Source of the DNA: Croceivirga thetidis
GTDB taxonomy: Bacteria > Bacteroidota > Bacteroidia > Flavobacteriales > Flavobacteriaceae
DNA: 64,000 nucleotides
NCBI RefSeq assembly: GCF_012272815.1
Contig: NZ_JAAWWL010000001.1
Coordinates: forward strand, 452,929-516,928
Reading direction: 5' to 3'
Under the pieces are notes generated by a model that was not told the DNA's origin, made no database searches, and saw only the letters and a program-made list of their open reading frames with translations. How positions within the stretch are numbered: the stretch's first letter is position 1; every line of letters begins with the position of its first letter. Positions 41,819 to 50,399 of this stretch are shown in pieces. The position numbers and the translations under genes were made by a program.

Positions 41819-42958
41819 TTATTCTTTTGCGAAATGCAGTTCTTCTTTCAACTCGTTTACCCGTTTTTGGGCTCTTTCTTTTAAAAAAGGCATAAGATCT
41901 TTGAAATCGGCCAATAATTTCTCGTAGTACTTCAACTTGAGTTCAGGATCCTTGTAGTATTCATCGGCCATAACACAAACTTGCCAATACGCAAATTGAT
42001 TAGCGGGATTTTCTTCCCACGCCAGCGTGTAATAGTCCAAGGCTTTTTTGGTGTCTTTCTGAATTCTGAAAATTCGTCCTAAGCTGGCGTATTCTTCTTG
42101 AAAATTATACCGCCTTTCCTTTATCGATTTCTTGTAATAAATAGCCGCACTATCCAAGACATCTTCCTTCATATAAACCTCAGCTAGGCCCTTGTAAGCG
42201 TCCGCTTCGTAATTCTCAATATCACCCAATCTATTATAGGCTTTTTTTGCCTTTTCGTACTGCCAACGTTGTGCACTGGCCTCACCAAGTTTCTTTAAAA
42301 CGAAGGGCTTTCCTTCGCCCACTTCTACCAACTTTTCAAATAGAGGTATAGCCTCCTCAAATTTTCCCAAGGTAAAAAGGGCCAGTGCCTTTAGATTGAT
42401 TAACGCCACATCTTCTGGAGCCGTTCTTAATCCGGTATTGGTGATGTCCAAGGCATTTGAAGGTTCATCCACAGCTAGATACAACTTGCCCAATAGATAA
42501 ATACTTCGCAGATGGGTACTGTCCAATTGCACCGCTTTTTTTAGTGACTCTTTGCCCCTATCGAAGTCTGAATTGTAGCGAAATGCCTTGCCTAAGAAAT
42601 ATTGAAATTCGGGATTATCAGGACTTTTTAAAATCAATATTCCGAACAAGTTTTCAGCGTCTTCATACTTTTTGGTCTTATCGAAAATCTTCCCTAGCTC
42701 AAATTGGGCCAAAATATTTGTGCTGTCTTTTTTGACAACAGCCTGGTACTGAAGAATTGCTTTTTCATGGTTGCCTATGGCTTCGTATGACCGAGCAATT
42801 TGATGAAGGGATTTAAGGTCTCCAAGTTTAGAATATTCATTAATGGCCTTTGAGTAATTACCTAGGGCAAAATAGTTGTCAGCAAGCACCGAAGAATTGT
42901 TTTGCGCTATGCTACTTGCAAATGGAATTAAAATAAGAACGAGAACAAAACTTTTCAA
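41819..42958 (-). CDS. Exported TPR protein
   Basis: 379 residues. A signal peptide (KSFVLVLILIPFASSIAQ) is followed by about nine TPR units covering the rest (for example NYSKAINEYSKLGDL, HEKAILQYQAVVKKDSTN and ALDYYTLAWEENPANQ). It probably acts as a periplasmic protein-protein scaffold. The only start that preserves the signal peptide is TTG at 42956-42958, two bases after the M56-TonB stop, so it is probably translated by coupling and belongs to the BlaI-M56 operon. Confidence 0.8.
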   Translation of the reverse strand: MKSFVLVLILIPFASSIAQNNSSVLADNYFALGNYSKAINEYSKLGDLKSLHQIARSYEAIGNHEKAILQYQAVVKKDSTNILAQFELGKIFDKTKKYEDAENLFGILILKSPDNPEFQYFLGKAFRYNSDFDRGKESLKKAVQLDSTHLRSIYLLGKLYLAVDEPSNALDITNTGLRTAPEDVALINLKALALFTLGKFEEAIPLFEKLVEVGEGKPFVLKKLGEASAQRWQYEKAKKAYNRLGDIENYEADAYKGLAEVYMKEDVLDSAAIYYKKSIKERRYNFQEEYASLGRIFRIQKDTKKALDYYTLAWEENPANQFAYWQVCVMADEYYKDPELKLKYYEKLLADFKDLMPFLKERAQKRVNELKEELHFAKE

Positions 42959-42960
42959 TA

Positions 42961-45003
42961 TTAACTGGATAAAACGTTAAGCTTTTTTTGAAGTTCAGCT
43001 TTCATTAAAGTTAGTTGTTTATCGAGATTTTCAATTACGGGATTATTCTCATTTGCATGCCTAAGCAATCTACTGCGCTCGGTAACCAATTTATTGTAGC
43101 GCGCAACGGTCTTTTGAACTTCACCACTCTGCTTATCAAAAACATCAGACGTTATCAAACCGAAACCATTAATGTCATCACTTAGTTTAAAAGTTACAGG
43201 AATCGAAAATGGAACTTTTACCAACTGACCTTTGTGAATACCGGGTTTCATTTTTGGTAGGCGTTTTATTATTCGTTCTACTTCATCTTCCAAAAGTTTA
43301 TGGGGGCCACGTTTTCTAATATTTTCGATGGTTCCATTTTGGGCAATTGTAAACATTACACTAACACGACCTTGAATATTCAATTCTTGAGCGATTTTAG
43401 GATAATTGAAGTGCTTGCGGATATGCTCTTGTATTTTCTCTTGAAAGCAAGCTTTGGAATCCAGAACATTTTCACAGCCAGGAAATACTGGCACCCTATC
43501 TATAACAGCAAAAGGCACGCTTTGGGTTTGGGTTTCAATTGAAGCATTCCATTTGGTTTCAAAACCGAATGAAGGTTTGGAATCTACAGCAGTAATCAAA
43601 AAACCATGGTTTCCGTCACCTAAATGAACAAATTTTTGTGTTTCAGAAACAAAGTTCATTGCATCCAAAACGCGTTGAATTTCACCTTCAGATAAATCAG
43701 CGACATCCTTAATCGTAATGAACTCACCAGGTCCTAAATTTTTATCATTCTTAACCACCTGCCGAATCTTATAGGAAAAATTTGAAGTCAAGGTCATTAA
43801 ATCCGAATCTAAAATTTGGAAAACCTTTTTTCTATTTACATAATCAACATAACCTTCAGAACTTGGCAAAGGTTTGGATAAAATGAAGTCATATGATATT
43901 GGTGAAGCAGGGTTGTCTTGCTTCATTTTTGTAAATAAAACACGCATATAAAGGTCCATCCTAAAGAAATCTTCTTTGTCAAGAATAGCATCGGAAGAAC
44001 GGGACTTTTCCATTAGTTCACGACTCTTTTCGAATATTGATAGTTCTCCATCCAATGCGTCAATTTCCCTTTGAATTTGATCTATTAAGGCTGCATCACT
44101 TTCTGAACTATTTTCAACAGATTGATTGACCTCTTCATTCTCATACTCTTGCTCGCAAGAGGAATAAAATAACATCCCCATGACCAAGGGTAACAGTACT
44201 AAATATTTTAACTGTAAAATGGTCTTTGATTTCTTTTTAGTTAACATGACGATTCGTTTTTTGATTAATGATTTTCTAAAAAATTGATTGACAAAACTTA
44301 AATTTTGGGTCTGAAAAGCTTCAGATAGGAGTAATTGGTACTGCTCTTTTTTATTCTGCTTGGCGACTTTGGCATCTGCAATGAACTCATGGAGCTCGGC
44401 GAGTCTACTTTGATAGACATACACCAAGGGGTTAAACCATAAACCTATTCGCACAAGTTCAAAAAATAGCAAGTCCAAAGAATGCCACTGTTTGATATGA
44501 ACCAATTCATGGGCTAAAATTTGTGGTTCTTTTTCAGTGGGTATGGCATCACCAAGAAAAACTTGCTTAAAAAAAGAAAATGCGAGATTACTTTTTGGTA
44601 GGGTTATTTTTGTGAATTTGGGGTAGAACGTAATGACACCTTGTTGCCTTAATTTTTGAATTCGATAAAGTTTAACTAGCAACATAATAGTCATAGCAAC
44701 AGCACCTAATAGAAAAATCCATTCGTAAATCGTAAGCACCTCAATAAAACCCGGTTCCACTTCTGCAGGTGCTAGCTCGACCGCATCAATACCAATCAAA
44801 AACTCAGGATAGTAAACAGCATCTACGGAAACCGTTGATTCCAAGGCCTCAAAATGAACCTTTGGCAACACCAAGGAAAGCAAAAATGTTAGCAACAAAT
44901 ACGCACGGTTCAATTGAAAAAAAGTCTCCTTTTTTAGGAAAAGGTCATAGATTAACAAAAACGCCAGTTGAAATGCTAATGTTTCTAAAAGATATTGTAA
45001 CAT
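42961..45003 (-). CDS. M56 family (BlaR1-like) metalloprotease with TonB C-terminal domain
   Basis: 680 residues from ATG 45003; a longer reading would overlap the repressor gene. Membrane helices lie near 1-20, 30-50, 90-110 and about 250-275. The zinc motif HELVH is in ILAHELVHIKQWHSLD, followed by LHEFIADAKVAKQNK. After the last helix comes a Cys in FYSSCEQE, then a coiled and helical region. A TonB C-terminal domain (about 525-620) has FNYPKIAQELNIQGRVSVMF and LVKVPFSIPVTFKL. The family senses an envelope signal and relieves repression by its BlaI partner, encoded 10 bases upstream. The TonB-like domain may contact an envelope ligand. Confidence 0.9.
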   Translation of the reverse strand: MLQYLLETLAFQLAFLLIYDLFLKKETFFQLNRAYLLLTFLLSLVLPKVHFEALESTVSVDAVYYPEFLIGIDAVELAPAEVEPGFIEVLTIYEWIFLLGAVAMTIMLLVKLYRIQKLRQQGVITFYPKFTKITLPKSNLAFSFFKQVFLGDAIPTEKEPQILAHELVHIKQWHSLDLLFFELVRIGLWFNPLVYVYQSRLAELHEFIADAKVAKQNKKEQYQLLLSEAFQTQNLSFVNQFFRKSLIKKRIVMLTKKKSKTILQLKYLVLLPLVMGMLFYSSCEQEYENEEVNQSVENSSESDAALIDQIQREIDALDGELSIFEKSRELMEKSRSSDAILDKEDFFRMDLYMRVLFTKMKQDNPASPISYDFILSKPLPSSEGYVDYVNRKKVFQILDSDLMTLTSNFSYKIRQVVKNDKNLGPGEFITIKDVADLSEGEIQRVLDAMNFVSETQKFVHLGDGNHGFLITAVDSKPSFGFETKWNASIETQTQSVPFAVIDRVPVFPGCENVLDSKACFQEKIQEHIRKHFNYPKIAQELNIQGRVSVMFTIAQNGTIENIRKRGPHKLLEDEVERIIKRLPKMKPGIHKGQLVKVPFSIPVTFKLSDDINGFGLITSDVFDKQSGEVQKTVARYNKLVTERSRLLRHANENNPVIENLDKQLTLMKAELQKKLNVLSS

Positions 45004-45013
45004 CTGAATATTT

Positions 45014-45379
45014 TTAAGATTCCCCCTCTTCTTTGATTTTATCCAATATGGATTCCAGTTCATTTAAACTGATGTCGTTTTTCTTGACAAAAAAGGACAC
45101 CATACTTTGAAATGAACCTTGAAAGTACCCGTCGACCAACTTGTTCAGACTTTGGTTACTGTAATCTGATTTTTTCACAATTGGAAAATAAACATGGCCC
45201 TTGCCCACTTTTTCATGATCTACAAAACCCTTGTCCTCTAAAATTCTAATAATTGTCGAAACCGTATTGTATGCTGGTTTAGGCTCGGCTAATTCCTCAA
45301 GTAGGGCAGCTACGTTTGCTTTGCCTACTTTCCAAAGTAATTGCATTACCTCTTCTTCAGCTTTTGTTAGTTGTTTCAT
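45014..45379 (-). CDS. BlaI/MecI/CopY family transcriptional repressor
   Basis: 121 residues. The winged helix includes LTKAEEEVMQLLWKVGKANV, the recognition region YNTVSTIIRILEDKGFVDHE and the wing GKGHVYFPIV. The C-terminal dimerisation part has LNKLVDGYFQGSFQSMVSFF. It has the same length and layout as the repressor at 9067-9432 but sits behind a different palindrome. It heads an operon with the M56-TonB gene and, probably, the exported TPR gene. Confidence 0.92.
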   Translation of the reverse strand: MKQLTKAEEEVMQLLWKVGKANVAALLEELAEPKPAYNTVSTIIRILEDKGFVDHEKVGKGHVYFPIVKKSDYSNQSLNKLVDGYFQGSFQSMVSFFVKKNDISLNELESILDKIKEEGES

Positions 45380-45381
45380 TT

Positions 45382-45448
45382 AACTAAATGTTTAGTTGAA
45401 ATACAAACAAATATAACTAATTTTTTAGTTTAAACTAATTTCTTAGTT
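45382..45448 (-). promoter_or_regulatory. Triple palindromic operator and promoter of the second BlaI-M56 operon
   Basis: Three copies of AACTAA-N4-TTAGTT: 45382-45397 (a perfect 16-base palindrome AACTAAATGTTTAGTT), 45415-45430 and 45433-45448. The minus strand reads TATATTTG at 45408-45415, an exact TAnnTTTG -7 box between the first two copies. A bound repressor would block both the promoter and the leader, since the first copy ends two bases before the start codon. Confidence 0.82.
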
Positions 45449-45501
45449 AAAAATTGATTGAACGGTACTCCATGATTTAAACAGATGTAACAAAATCGGC
45501 C

Positions 45502-45509
45502 TAAATTTG
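45502..45509 (+). promoter_or_regulatory. -7 box upstream of the DUF456 gene
   Basis: TAAATTTG, an exact match to TAnnTTTG, 23 bases before the GTG start. No TTG is seen at the ideal -33 distance. Confidence 0.45.
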
Positions 45510-45532
45510 TCTAACAGTTAAAATTAAATGCT

Positions 45533-46045
45533 GTGGATATAGCACTGGTCATCATTGGATTTTTATTTACGCTAGTTGGCATTATAGGTAGTTTTCTACC
45601 TGTTTTACCCGGCCCTCCACTAAGTTGGGTTGGACTTTTACTCCTCTACTTGACAAAAGCAGTACCTGAAGATTGGTGGTTCTTAGGTATAACTTTGGTT
45701 ATTGCGCTGACGGCAACAGTTTTGGACTATGTTATACCAGCTGCTGGAACCAAAAAATTTGGAGGAAGTAAAGCAGGAATGTGGGGCAGTATTATTGGGC
45801 TTTTAGTTGCCATTTTCTTTCCCGTTCTTGGCCCTTTTGGTATTATTATCTGGCCCTTTGTGGGTGCTTTAGTAGGTGAACTTTCTCAAAATCAAGACCA
45901 AAAACGAGCTTGGAAAGCCGCGTTTGGGTCCTTTATTGGTTTTTTGACCGGCACGTTCTTAAAGTTCCTTATCGCACTAATTTATTTTGGTCTTTTTCTT
46001 TGGAAGGCGATTGAGTATAGTGGGGAGATTTTTACTTTTTCCTAG
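45533..46045 (+). CDS. DUF456 domain-containing membrane protein
   Basis: 170 residues with GTG start at 45533; the nearest ATG (45528) is out of frame. Four or five hydrophobic helices carry the DUF456 features SFLPVLPGPPLSWVGLLLLY, DYVIPAAGTKKFGGSKAGMWG and FGIIIWPFVGALVGEL, with GxxxG-rich helices. The family is widespread, small and uncharacterised. Its TAG stop overlaps the TAG stop of the convergent nitroreductase gene. Confidence 0.85.
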   Translation: MDIALVIIGFLFTLVGIIGSFLPVLPGPPLSWVGLLLLYLTKAVPEDWWFLGITLVIALTATVLDYVIPAAGTKKFGGSKAGMWGSIIGLLVAIFFPVLGPFGIIIWPFVGALVGELSQNQDQKRAWKAAFGSFIGFLTGTFLKFLIALIYFGLFLWKAIEYSGEIFTFS

Positions 46046-46596
46046 TCCATCCAAATAACTTTGTCTTCGATGGGCGTTCGATTTCCTTCTACAACTTCAC
46101 CTTCATAATACCCCATATAGAAAAAGCCCAGACACTTTTCCCCTTCTGCAAAATCAAAAAATTCATCCATGTATTTGATTAATCCAGGTGAACTCCAATA
46201 ACATCCAATATTTAGTTCGGTACAGGCCAACCACATATTTTGAACTGCCATTGCCGTTGCTGCCAACTCTTCCCATTCTGGTAAACTTTCCTGTAAATCA
46301 CGTTGCATGCATATGGCTATAATAGCCCCTGCTCGCGAAGGGTTTTCCAACAACTTTTTAATCTTAATTTTTTTTGGTCGCTCCTCAACCTCTTGATACT
46401 TGGTTGCAAGAAAAGTACCTAAGGCTTCTTTTGAATTTCCTTGCAATACTTTGAACCGCCATGGCTCTGTCTTTTTATGGTTTGGAGCCCAATTAGCAGC
46501 CTCAAGAATCTTCTCCAGAACTTCTTTTTCGATTGGCTTATTGATATACTGAGCGGGAAAAATGCTTCTTCGTTTTTCGATTAATTCAAAAACCAT
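46042..46596 (-). CDS. Nitroreductase family protein
   Basis: 184 residues of the short YdjA-like nitroreductase branch. FMN-phosphate contacts are in EKRRSIFPAQY, followed by ANWAPNHKKTEPWRF, LAATAMAVQNMWLACTELNIG, SSPG and the C-terminal FFYMGYYEGE. Members are dimeric FMN enzymes reducing nitro or quinone compounds with NAD(P)H; the true substrate is unknown. Convergent with DUF456 and 38 bases downstream of the LysR gene on the same strand. Confidence 0.88.
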   Translation of the reverse strand: MVFELIEKRRSIFPAQYINKPIEKEVLEKILEAANWAPNHKKTEPWRFKVLQGNSKEALGTFLATKYQEVEERPKKIKIKKLLENPSRAGAIIAICMQRDLQESLPEWEELAATAMAVQNMWLACTELNIGCYWSSPGLIKYMDEFFDFAEGEKCLGFFYMGYYEGEVVEGNRTPIEDKVIWMD

Positions 46597-46634
46597 AACT
46601 AACTTTTTTTCAAAGATAAATTGAACTCAAAAAT

Positions 46635-47531
46635 TTATTCCTTCAAAAGAAGATTTAAACAATGTTGTAAAACTGGATTTCTATTATCTTTTTTCCAAGC
46701 TACTGAAAGTAAAGCTCGTTGTTCAATTTTTTTAAGTTCAATGAACTTTACCTTCATATCAAATCCGTGTGTCAAGGAAGTTGGTATTATGGCCAAACCC
46801 ATCCCCTTTTCAACCAATCTGAAAATGGTCAGCGCATGAACAGATTTATGGTTCACTTTTGGAGTAAATCCTGCATCTTCACAGATACCCATTACGGTAT
46901 TAAAGTATTCTGGACTGTATTCTTTAGAAAATAGAATGAAATTTTCATCTTGTACCCGGGACATTCTTTTGAAATTTTGGGCTTCCAAAGGATAGTCTTC
47001 AGGTAAAACAAGGGAGAATGTGTCTTCAACCACTGTTCTTCTTTCCAAGCCAGTAGGCATTCTTCCAACCCTTACAAATGCCAAATCCAACTTATCTTTT
47101 AGTAATAAATTTAACTGTGCCTGATTTGACAATTCTTCCAAACTAGTATGAATGTCAGGGTACTTTTGCTGCAATCGAACCAACAAATCAGGAACCACAT
47201 TTTGCATGGCAGATCCCAAAAAACCTATACGAATTTCTCCAAGGGCGCCAGAACCGATTAACATAGTCTGTTTTCGGGTCTGTTGCAAGTGATTTAAAAT
47301 GAACTCAGCTTCCTCTTTTAAATATTCTCCAGCTGCTGTAAGCTGAACTTTCTTTTTGTTCCGAGTAAAAAGTTCAACACCCAAAAGTTCTTCCATTTGT
47401 TTAATCTGGGTACTTAAGCCAGGTTGTGAAATAAATAATTTTTCAGCAGCCTTTCTAAAGTGAAGTTCTTCGGCTACAGCAAGAAAATAACGATAATGCC
47501 GTAATTCAATTTGATAATCTTGACTTATCAT
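46635..47531 (-). CDS. LysR family transcriptional regulator
   Basis: 298 residues. The N-terminal helix-turn-helix is ELRHYRYFLAVAEELHF to ISQPGLSTQIKQME, followed by LELFTRNKKKVQLT-like wing residues and a two-lobed effector domain from about residue 90 (IRIGFLGSAMQN, EDYPLEAQNF, GLAIIPTSLT). It is divergent from hutH with 70 bases between the starts, the usual position of a LysR regulator next to its target. Control of histidine use by urocanate or histidine is therefore likely but not shown by sequence. Confidence 0.9.
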   Translation of the reverse strand: MISQDYQIELRHYRYFLAVAEELHFRKAAEKLFISQPGLSTQIKQMEELLGVELFTRNKKKVQLTAAGEYLKEEAEFILNHLQQTRKQTMLIGSGALGEIRIGFLGSAMQNVVPDLLVRLQQKYPDIHTSLEELSNQAQLNLLLKDKLDLAFVRVGRMPTGLERRTVVEDTFSLVLPEDYPLEAQNFKRMSRVQDENFILFSKEYSPEYFNTVMGICEDAGFTPKVNHKSVHALTIFRLVEKGMGLAIIPTSLTHGFDMKVKFIELKKIEQRALLSVAWKKDNRNPVLQHCLNLLLKE

Positions 47532-47601
47532 ATCTTAATAAATAAGTATTGGCAACTATCAAATGTACCTCATAATTTTATGAATAGGATAAATCCTGGT
47601 C
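47532..47601. promoter_or_regulatory. Divergent lysR/hutH control region
   Basis: The palindrome TCATAA-N2-TTATGA (47570-47583) ends 18 bases before the hutH start and has the size of a LysR-type site. On the minus strand TACATTTG (47560-47567) is an exact TAnnTTTG -7 box for the lysR gene. Confidence 0.55.
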
Positions 47602-49167
47602 ATGAACGATTTTTTATACGGAGAAGAAACATTGACTGCTGCAAAGGCTCTTGCAATTTCAAACAAGACGCTTAAGGCCAAACTTTCAAAAAAAACAATA
47701 GATAAAGTAAAGGAGAGTGCAACCCATGTTCACCGAATGGTCGAACGCGGCGAACCGGTATACGGCATTAATACGGGCTTTGGTCCACTCTGCACTACTT
47801 CAATTTCTGCTGACGAAACCAAAATACTACAGCGGAACATTTTACAAAGTCATAGTGTTGGAGTTGGCGAACCCATCAATACCCAAATTGCCAAGCTAAT
47901 GTTGATTACCAAAGTTCATGCGCTGGCCAAGGGGCATTCCGGAGTGAGAATTGAAACTTTGGAACGAATAATCTGGCATATCAACCAAGACATTATTCCG
48001 GTAGTACCCTCCCAGGGTTCCGTCGGGGCCTCTGGTGATTTGGCGCCGCTGTCACACCTCTTTTTGCCATTAATAGGACTCGGTAAAGTTCAGTTTAAAG
48101 GAAAAATAGTTGCTACAAGCGAACTGTTTCAAGAGCTAGGAGTACGTTCTCTTGACTTAGGGCCTAAAGAAGGGCTGGCACTTATCAACGGCACACAGTT
48201 TATTTTGGCTCACAGTATTTTGGTATTGGACAGACTACAAAACTGCTTGAAACAAGCGGATATTATTGGGGCAATGATGCTTGAAGGACTACAGGGATCA
48301 TTGAGTCCATTTCATGAAAAACTACATCTCTTACGTCCGTTCAAGGGAAACCAGCACGTTGCAGGACGCATTCGAACCTTATTGAAGGGGTCAGAGATTT
48401 TAGAGGACCATATTGATTGTGACAGGGTTCAAGACCCGTATTCGTTACGATGTATTCCACAAGTACATGGAGCCTCTAGAAACACTTGGTTGCATCTTAA
48501 GGAACTTGTTGAAATAGAACTGAATTCGGTTACTGACAATCCCATTATTTTAGATGAAAACAACGCCATTAGTGGCGGTAATTTTCATGGTCAGCCTCTG
48601 GCCATGGCACTAGACTACGCCGCTTTAGCTACATCAGAATTGGGCAATATTTCAGATCGTAGAATTTATCTTGCTCTTGAAGGCGGTCATGGTTTACCTC
48701 AACTCTTAATGCAAGACACTGGTATAAACTCAGGTTACATGATTCTACAATATACATCTGCCGCGCTGGCCAGTGAAAATAAGAGCTTGTGTTTTCCTGC
48801 TAGTGCTGACAGTATACCAACTTCGATGGGCCAGGAAGACCATGTGAGCATGGGATCAATCAGCGGACGAAAGGCATTGCAAATAGTTGGGAATCTAGAA
48901 AAGATTTTGGCCATTGAACTATTGACCGCTGCCCAGGCTTTCGAGTTCAGAAGGCCTTTAAAGTCTGGGGTTTTATTGGATGAAGTACATAAATACCTGA
49001 GAACAAAAGTCACATTTGCCGAATCTGACCGAGTTTTTGCAGACGATATTGAAATCGCTATTGGGATTATCAGGTCGGGTACTATTCCTCAATTAATTGA
49101 TGGTGTTATGCAAGAAAAAAACATAGCTTGGAGTACACCTTTTCGCAACGAATTTGATACCCTTTAA
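47602..49167 (+). CDS. hutH: Histidine ammonia-lyase
   Basis: 521 residues, normal length. The Ala143-Ser144-Gly145 triad that forms the MIO cofactor is in GSVGASGDLAPLSHL. Other family segments are YGINTGFGPL, LINGTQ, QDPYSLRCIPQVHGASR and GGNFHGQPLAMALD. It deaminates L-histidine to urocanate without other cofactors, the first step of the Hut pathway. It is first in the hutHIUG operon and divergent from a LysR regulator. Confidence 0.96.
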   Translation: MNDFLYGEETLTAAKALAISNKTLKAKLSKKTIDKVKESATHVHRMVERGEPVYGINTGFGPLCTTSISADETKILQRNILQSHSVGVGEPINTQIAKLMLITKVHALAKGHSGVRIETLERIIWHINQDIIPVVPSQGSVGASGDLAPLSHLFLPLIGLGKVQFKGKIVATSELFQELGVRSLDLGPKEGLALINGTQFILAHSILVLDRLQNCLKQADIIGAMMLEGLQGSLSPFHEKLHLLRPFKGNQHVAGRIRTLLKGSEILEDHIDCDRVQDPYSLRCIPQVHGASRNTWLHLKELVEIELNSVTDNPIILDENNAISGGNFHGQPLAMALDYAALATSELGNISDRRIYLALEGGHGLPQLLMQDTGINSGYMILQYTSAALASENKSLCFPASADSIPTSMGQEDHVSMGSISGRKALQIVGNLEKILAIELLTAAQAFEFRRPLKSGVLLDEVHKYLRTKVTFAESDRVFADDIEIAIGIIRSGTIPQLIDGVMQEKNIAWSTPFRNEFDTL

Positions 49168-49168
49168 T

Positions 49169-50398
49169 ATGGAAGAAAAACTTCTCATTGGTCCATTTAC
49201 CCAACTTTTACCTTTGTCTGGATTACCTCTGAAAGGAGCAATATCCGATGAAAAATTGCTAGTAATCGAACAAGGGGGGCTTCTCATTTCAAATGGACGC
49301 ATTTCTGAAATTGGAAAATTTTCAGAACTTAAAAAAGTGGCATATAGGATAGAAAGGGTTGAAGAAGAAACTGTTTGTCTACCTGGCTTTATCGATGCAC
49401 ATACCCATATTTGTTTTGGAGGCTCAAGAGCCAATGATTATGCCATGCGCAATGCCGGAAAATCCTATTTAGATATTGCCAAAGCCGGCGGTGGAATATG
49501 GGATACCGTAACCAAAACACGCAAGGAAACGGATAATTCTTTAGTTGATGGGATTGTTGAAAGGGCCAAGACCCATTTAAGTCAGGGAACAACGACGATT
49601 GAAGTAAAAAGTGGTTATGGTTTAACTGTAGCTGAAGAACTCAAAATGTTGCGGGCCATAAAAAAGGCCAATAACACCACCCCACAAGATCTAATTGCAA
49701 CATGCTTGGCAGCACATATGATACCAAAAGACTGGTCTGGCAAACCACAAGAGTACTTAAGTGAAATCACCGAAAACCTTTTTCCCATTCTCCTTTCCGA
49801 GAAATTGACGAACCGGATTGATGCCTTTATTGAAGAAAGTGCCTTTACAGCATATCAAATCGAGCCTTATTTTAAAGCGGGCAAAGCCTTGGGTCTAGAC
49901 ATAACAGTTCACGCAGATCAGTTTTCTACAGGAGGAAGTCAAGTTGCTGTAGATTTTGGCGCGGTCAGTGCCGACCATCTCGAAGCAAGTGGAGATTTGG
50001 AAATTGAACTTCTTGCGAAAAGCAATACGGTGGCAGTGGCGCTTCCTGGAGCTTCTATTGGTTTGGGCTGTGAGTTTAGCCCTGCTAGAAAGTTATTGGA
50101 TTCTGGTGCTTGTTTGGCTATTGCCAGTGATCATAATCCAGGTTCAGCTCCAATGGGAAATTTAATTACGCAAGCTTCACTTTTAGGAACATTCCAAAAG
50201 TTGAGCAACGCTGAAGTTTTAGCTGGAATTACCGCACGTGCTGCCAAAGCCCTTAATATGAATGACCGCGGTGAATTATCGAAACGGAAACTCGCCGATT
50301 TCTGTCTTTTCCCAACGAACAACTACCAAGAAATCACCTATCACCAAGGGCAACTATTGCCCAGTATGGTTTACAAAAACGGTAAAAAAGTATTTTGA
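49169..50398 (+). CDS. hutI: Imidazolonepropionase
   Basis: 409 residues from ATG 49169, one base after the hutH stop. This is an amidohydrolase-superfamily enzyme with the metal-binding HxH in GFIDAHTHICFGG (His78, His80). Other family segments are RNAGKSYLDIAKAGGGI, EVKSGYGLT, CLAAHMIP, VHADQFSTGG, SADHLEAS and ASDHNPGSAP. It opens the ring of imidazolone-5-propionate to N-formimino-L-glutamate, the third pathway step. Confidence 0.96.
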   Translation: MEEKLLIGPFTQLLPLSGLPLKGAISDEKLLVIEQGGLLISNGRISEIGKFSELKKVAYRIERVEEETVCLPGFIDAHTHICFGGSRANDYAMRNAGKSYLDIAKAGGGIWDTVTKTRKETDNSLVDGIVERAKTHLSQGTTTIEVKSGYGLTVAEELKMLRAIKKANNTTPQDLIATCLAAHMIPKDWSGKPQEYLSEITENLFPILLSEKLTNRIDAFIEESAFTAYQIEPYFKAGKALGLDITVHADQFSTGGSQVAVDFGAVSADHLEASGDLEIELLAKSNTVAVALPGASIGLGCEFSPARKLLDSGACLAIASDHNPGSAPMGNLITQASLLGTFQKLSNAEVLAGITARAAKALNMNDRGELSKRKLADFCLFPTNNYQEITYHQGQLLPSMVYKNGKKVF

Positions 50399-50399
50399 T

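Noticed and set aside
50262-50399. Longer N-terminus for urocanate hydratase
   Set aside because: These codons lie within hutI and do not resemble urocanase; the conserved N-terminus begins at ATG 50400.
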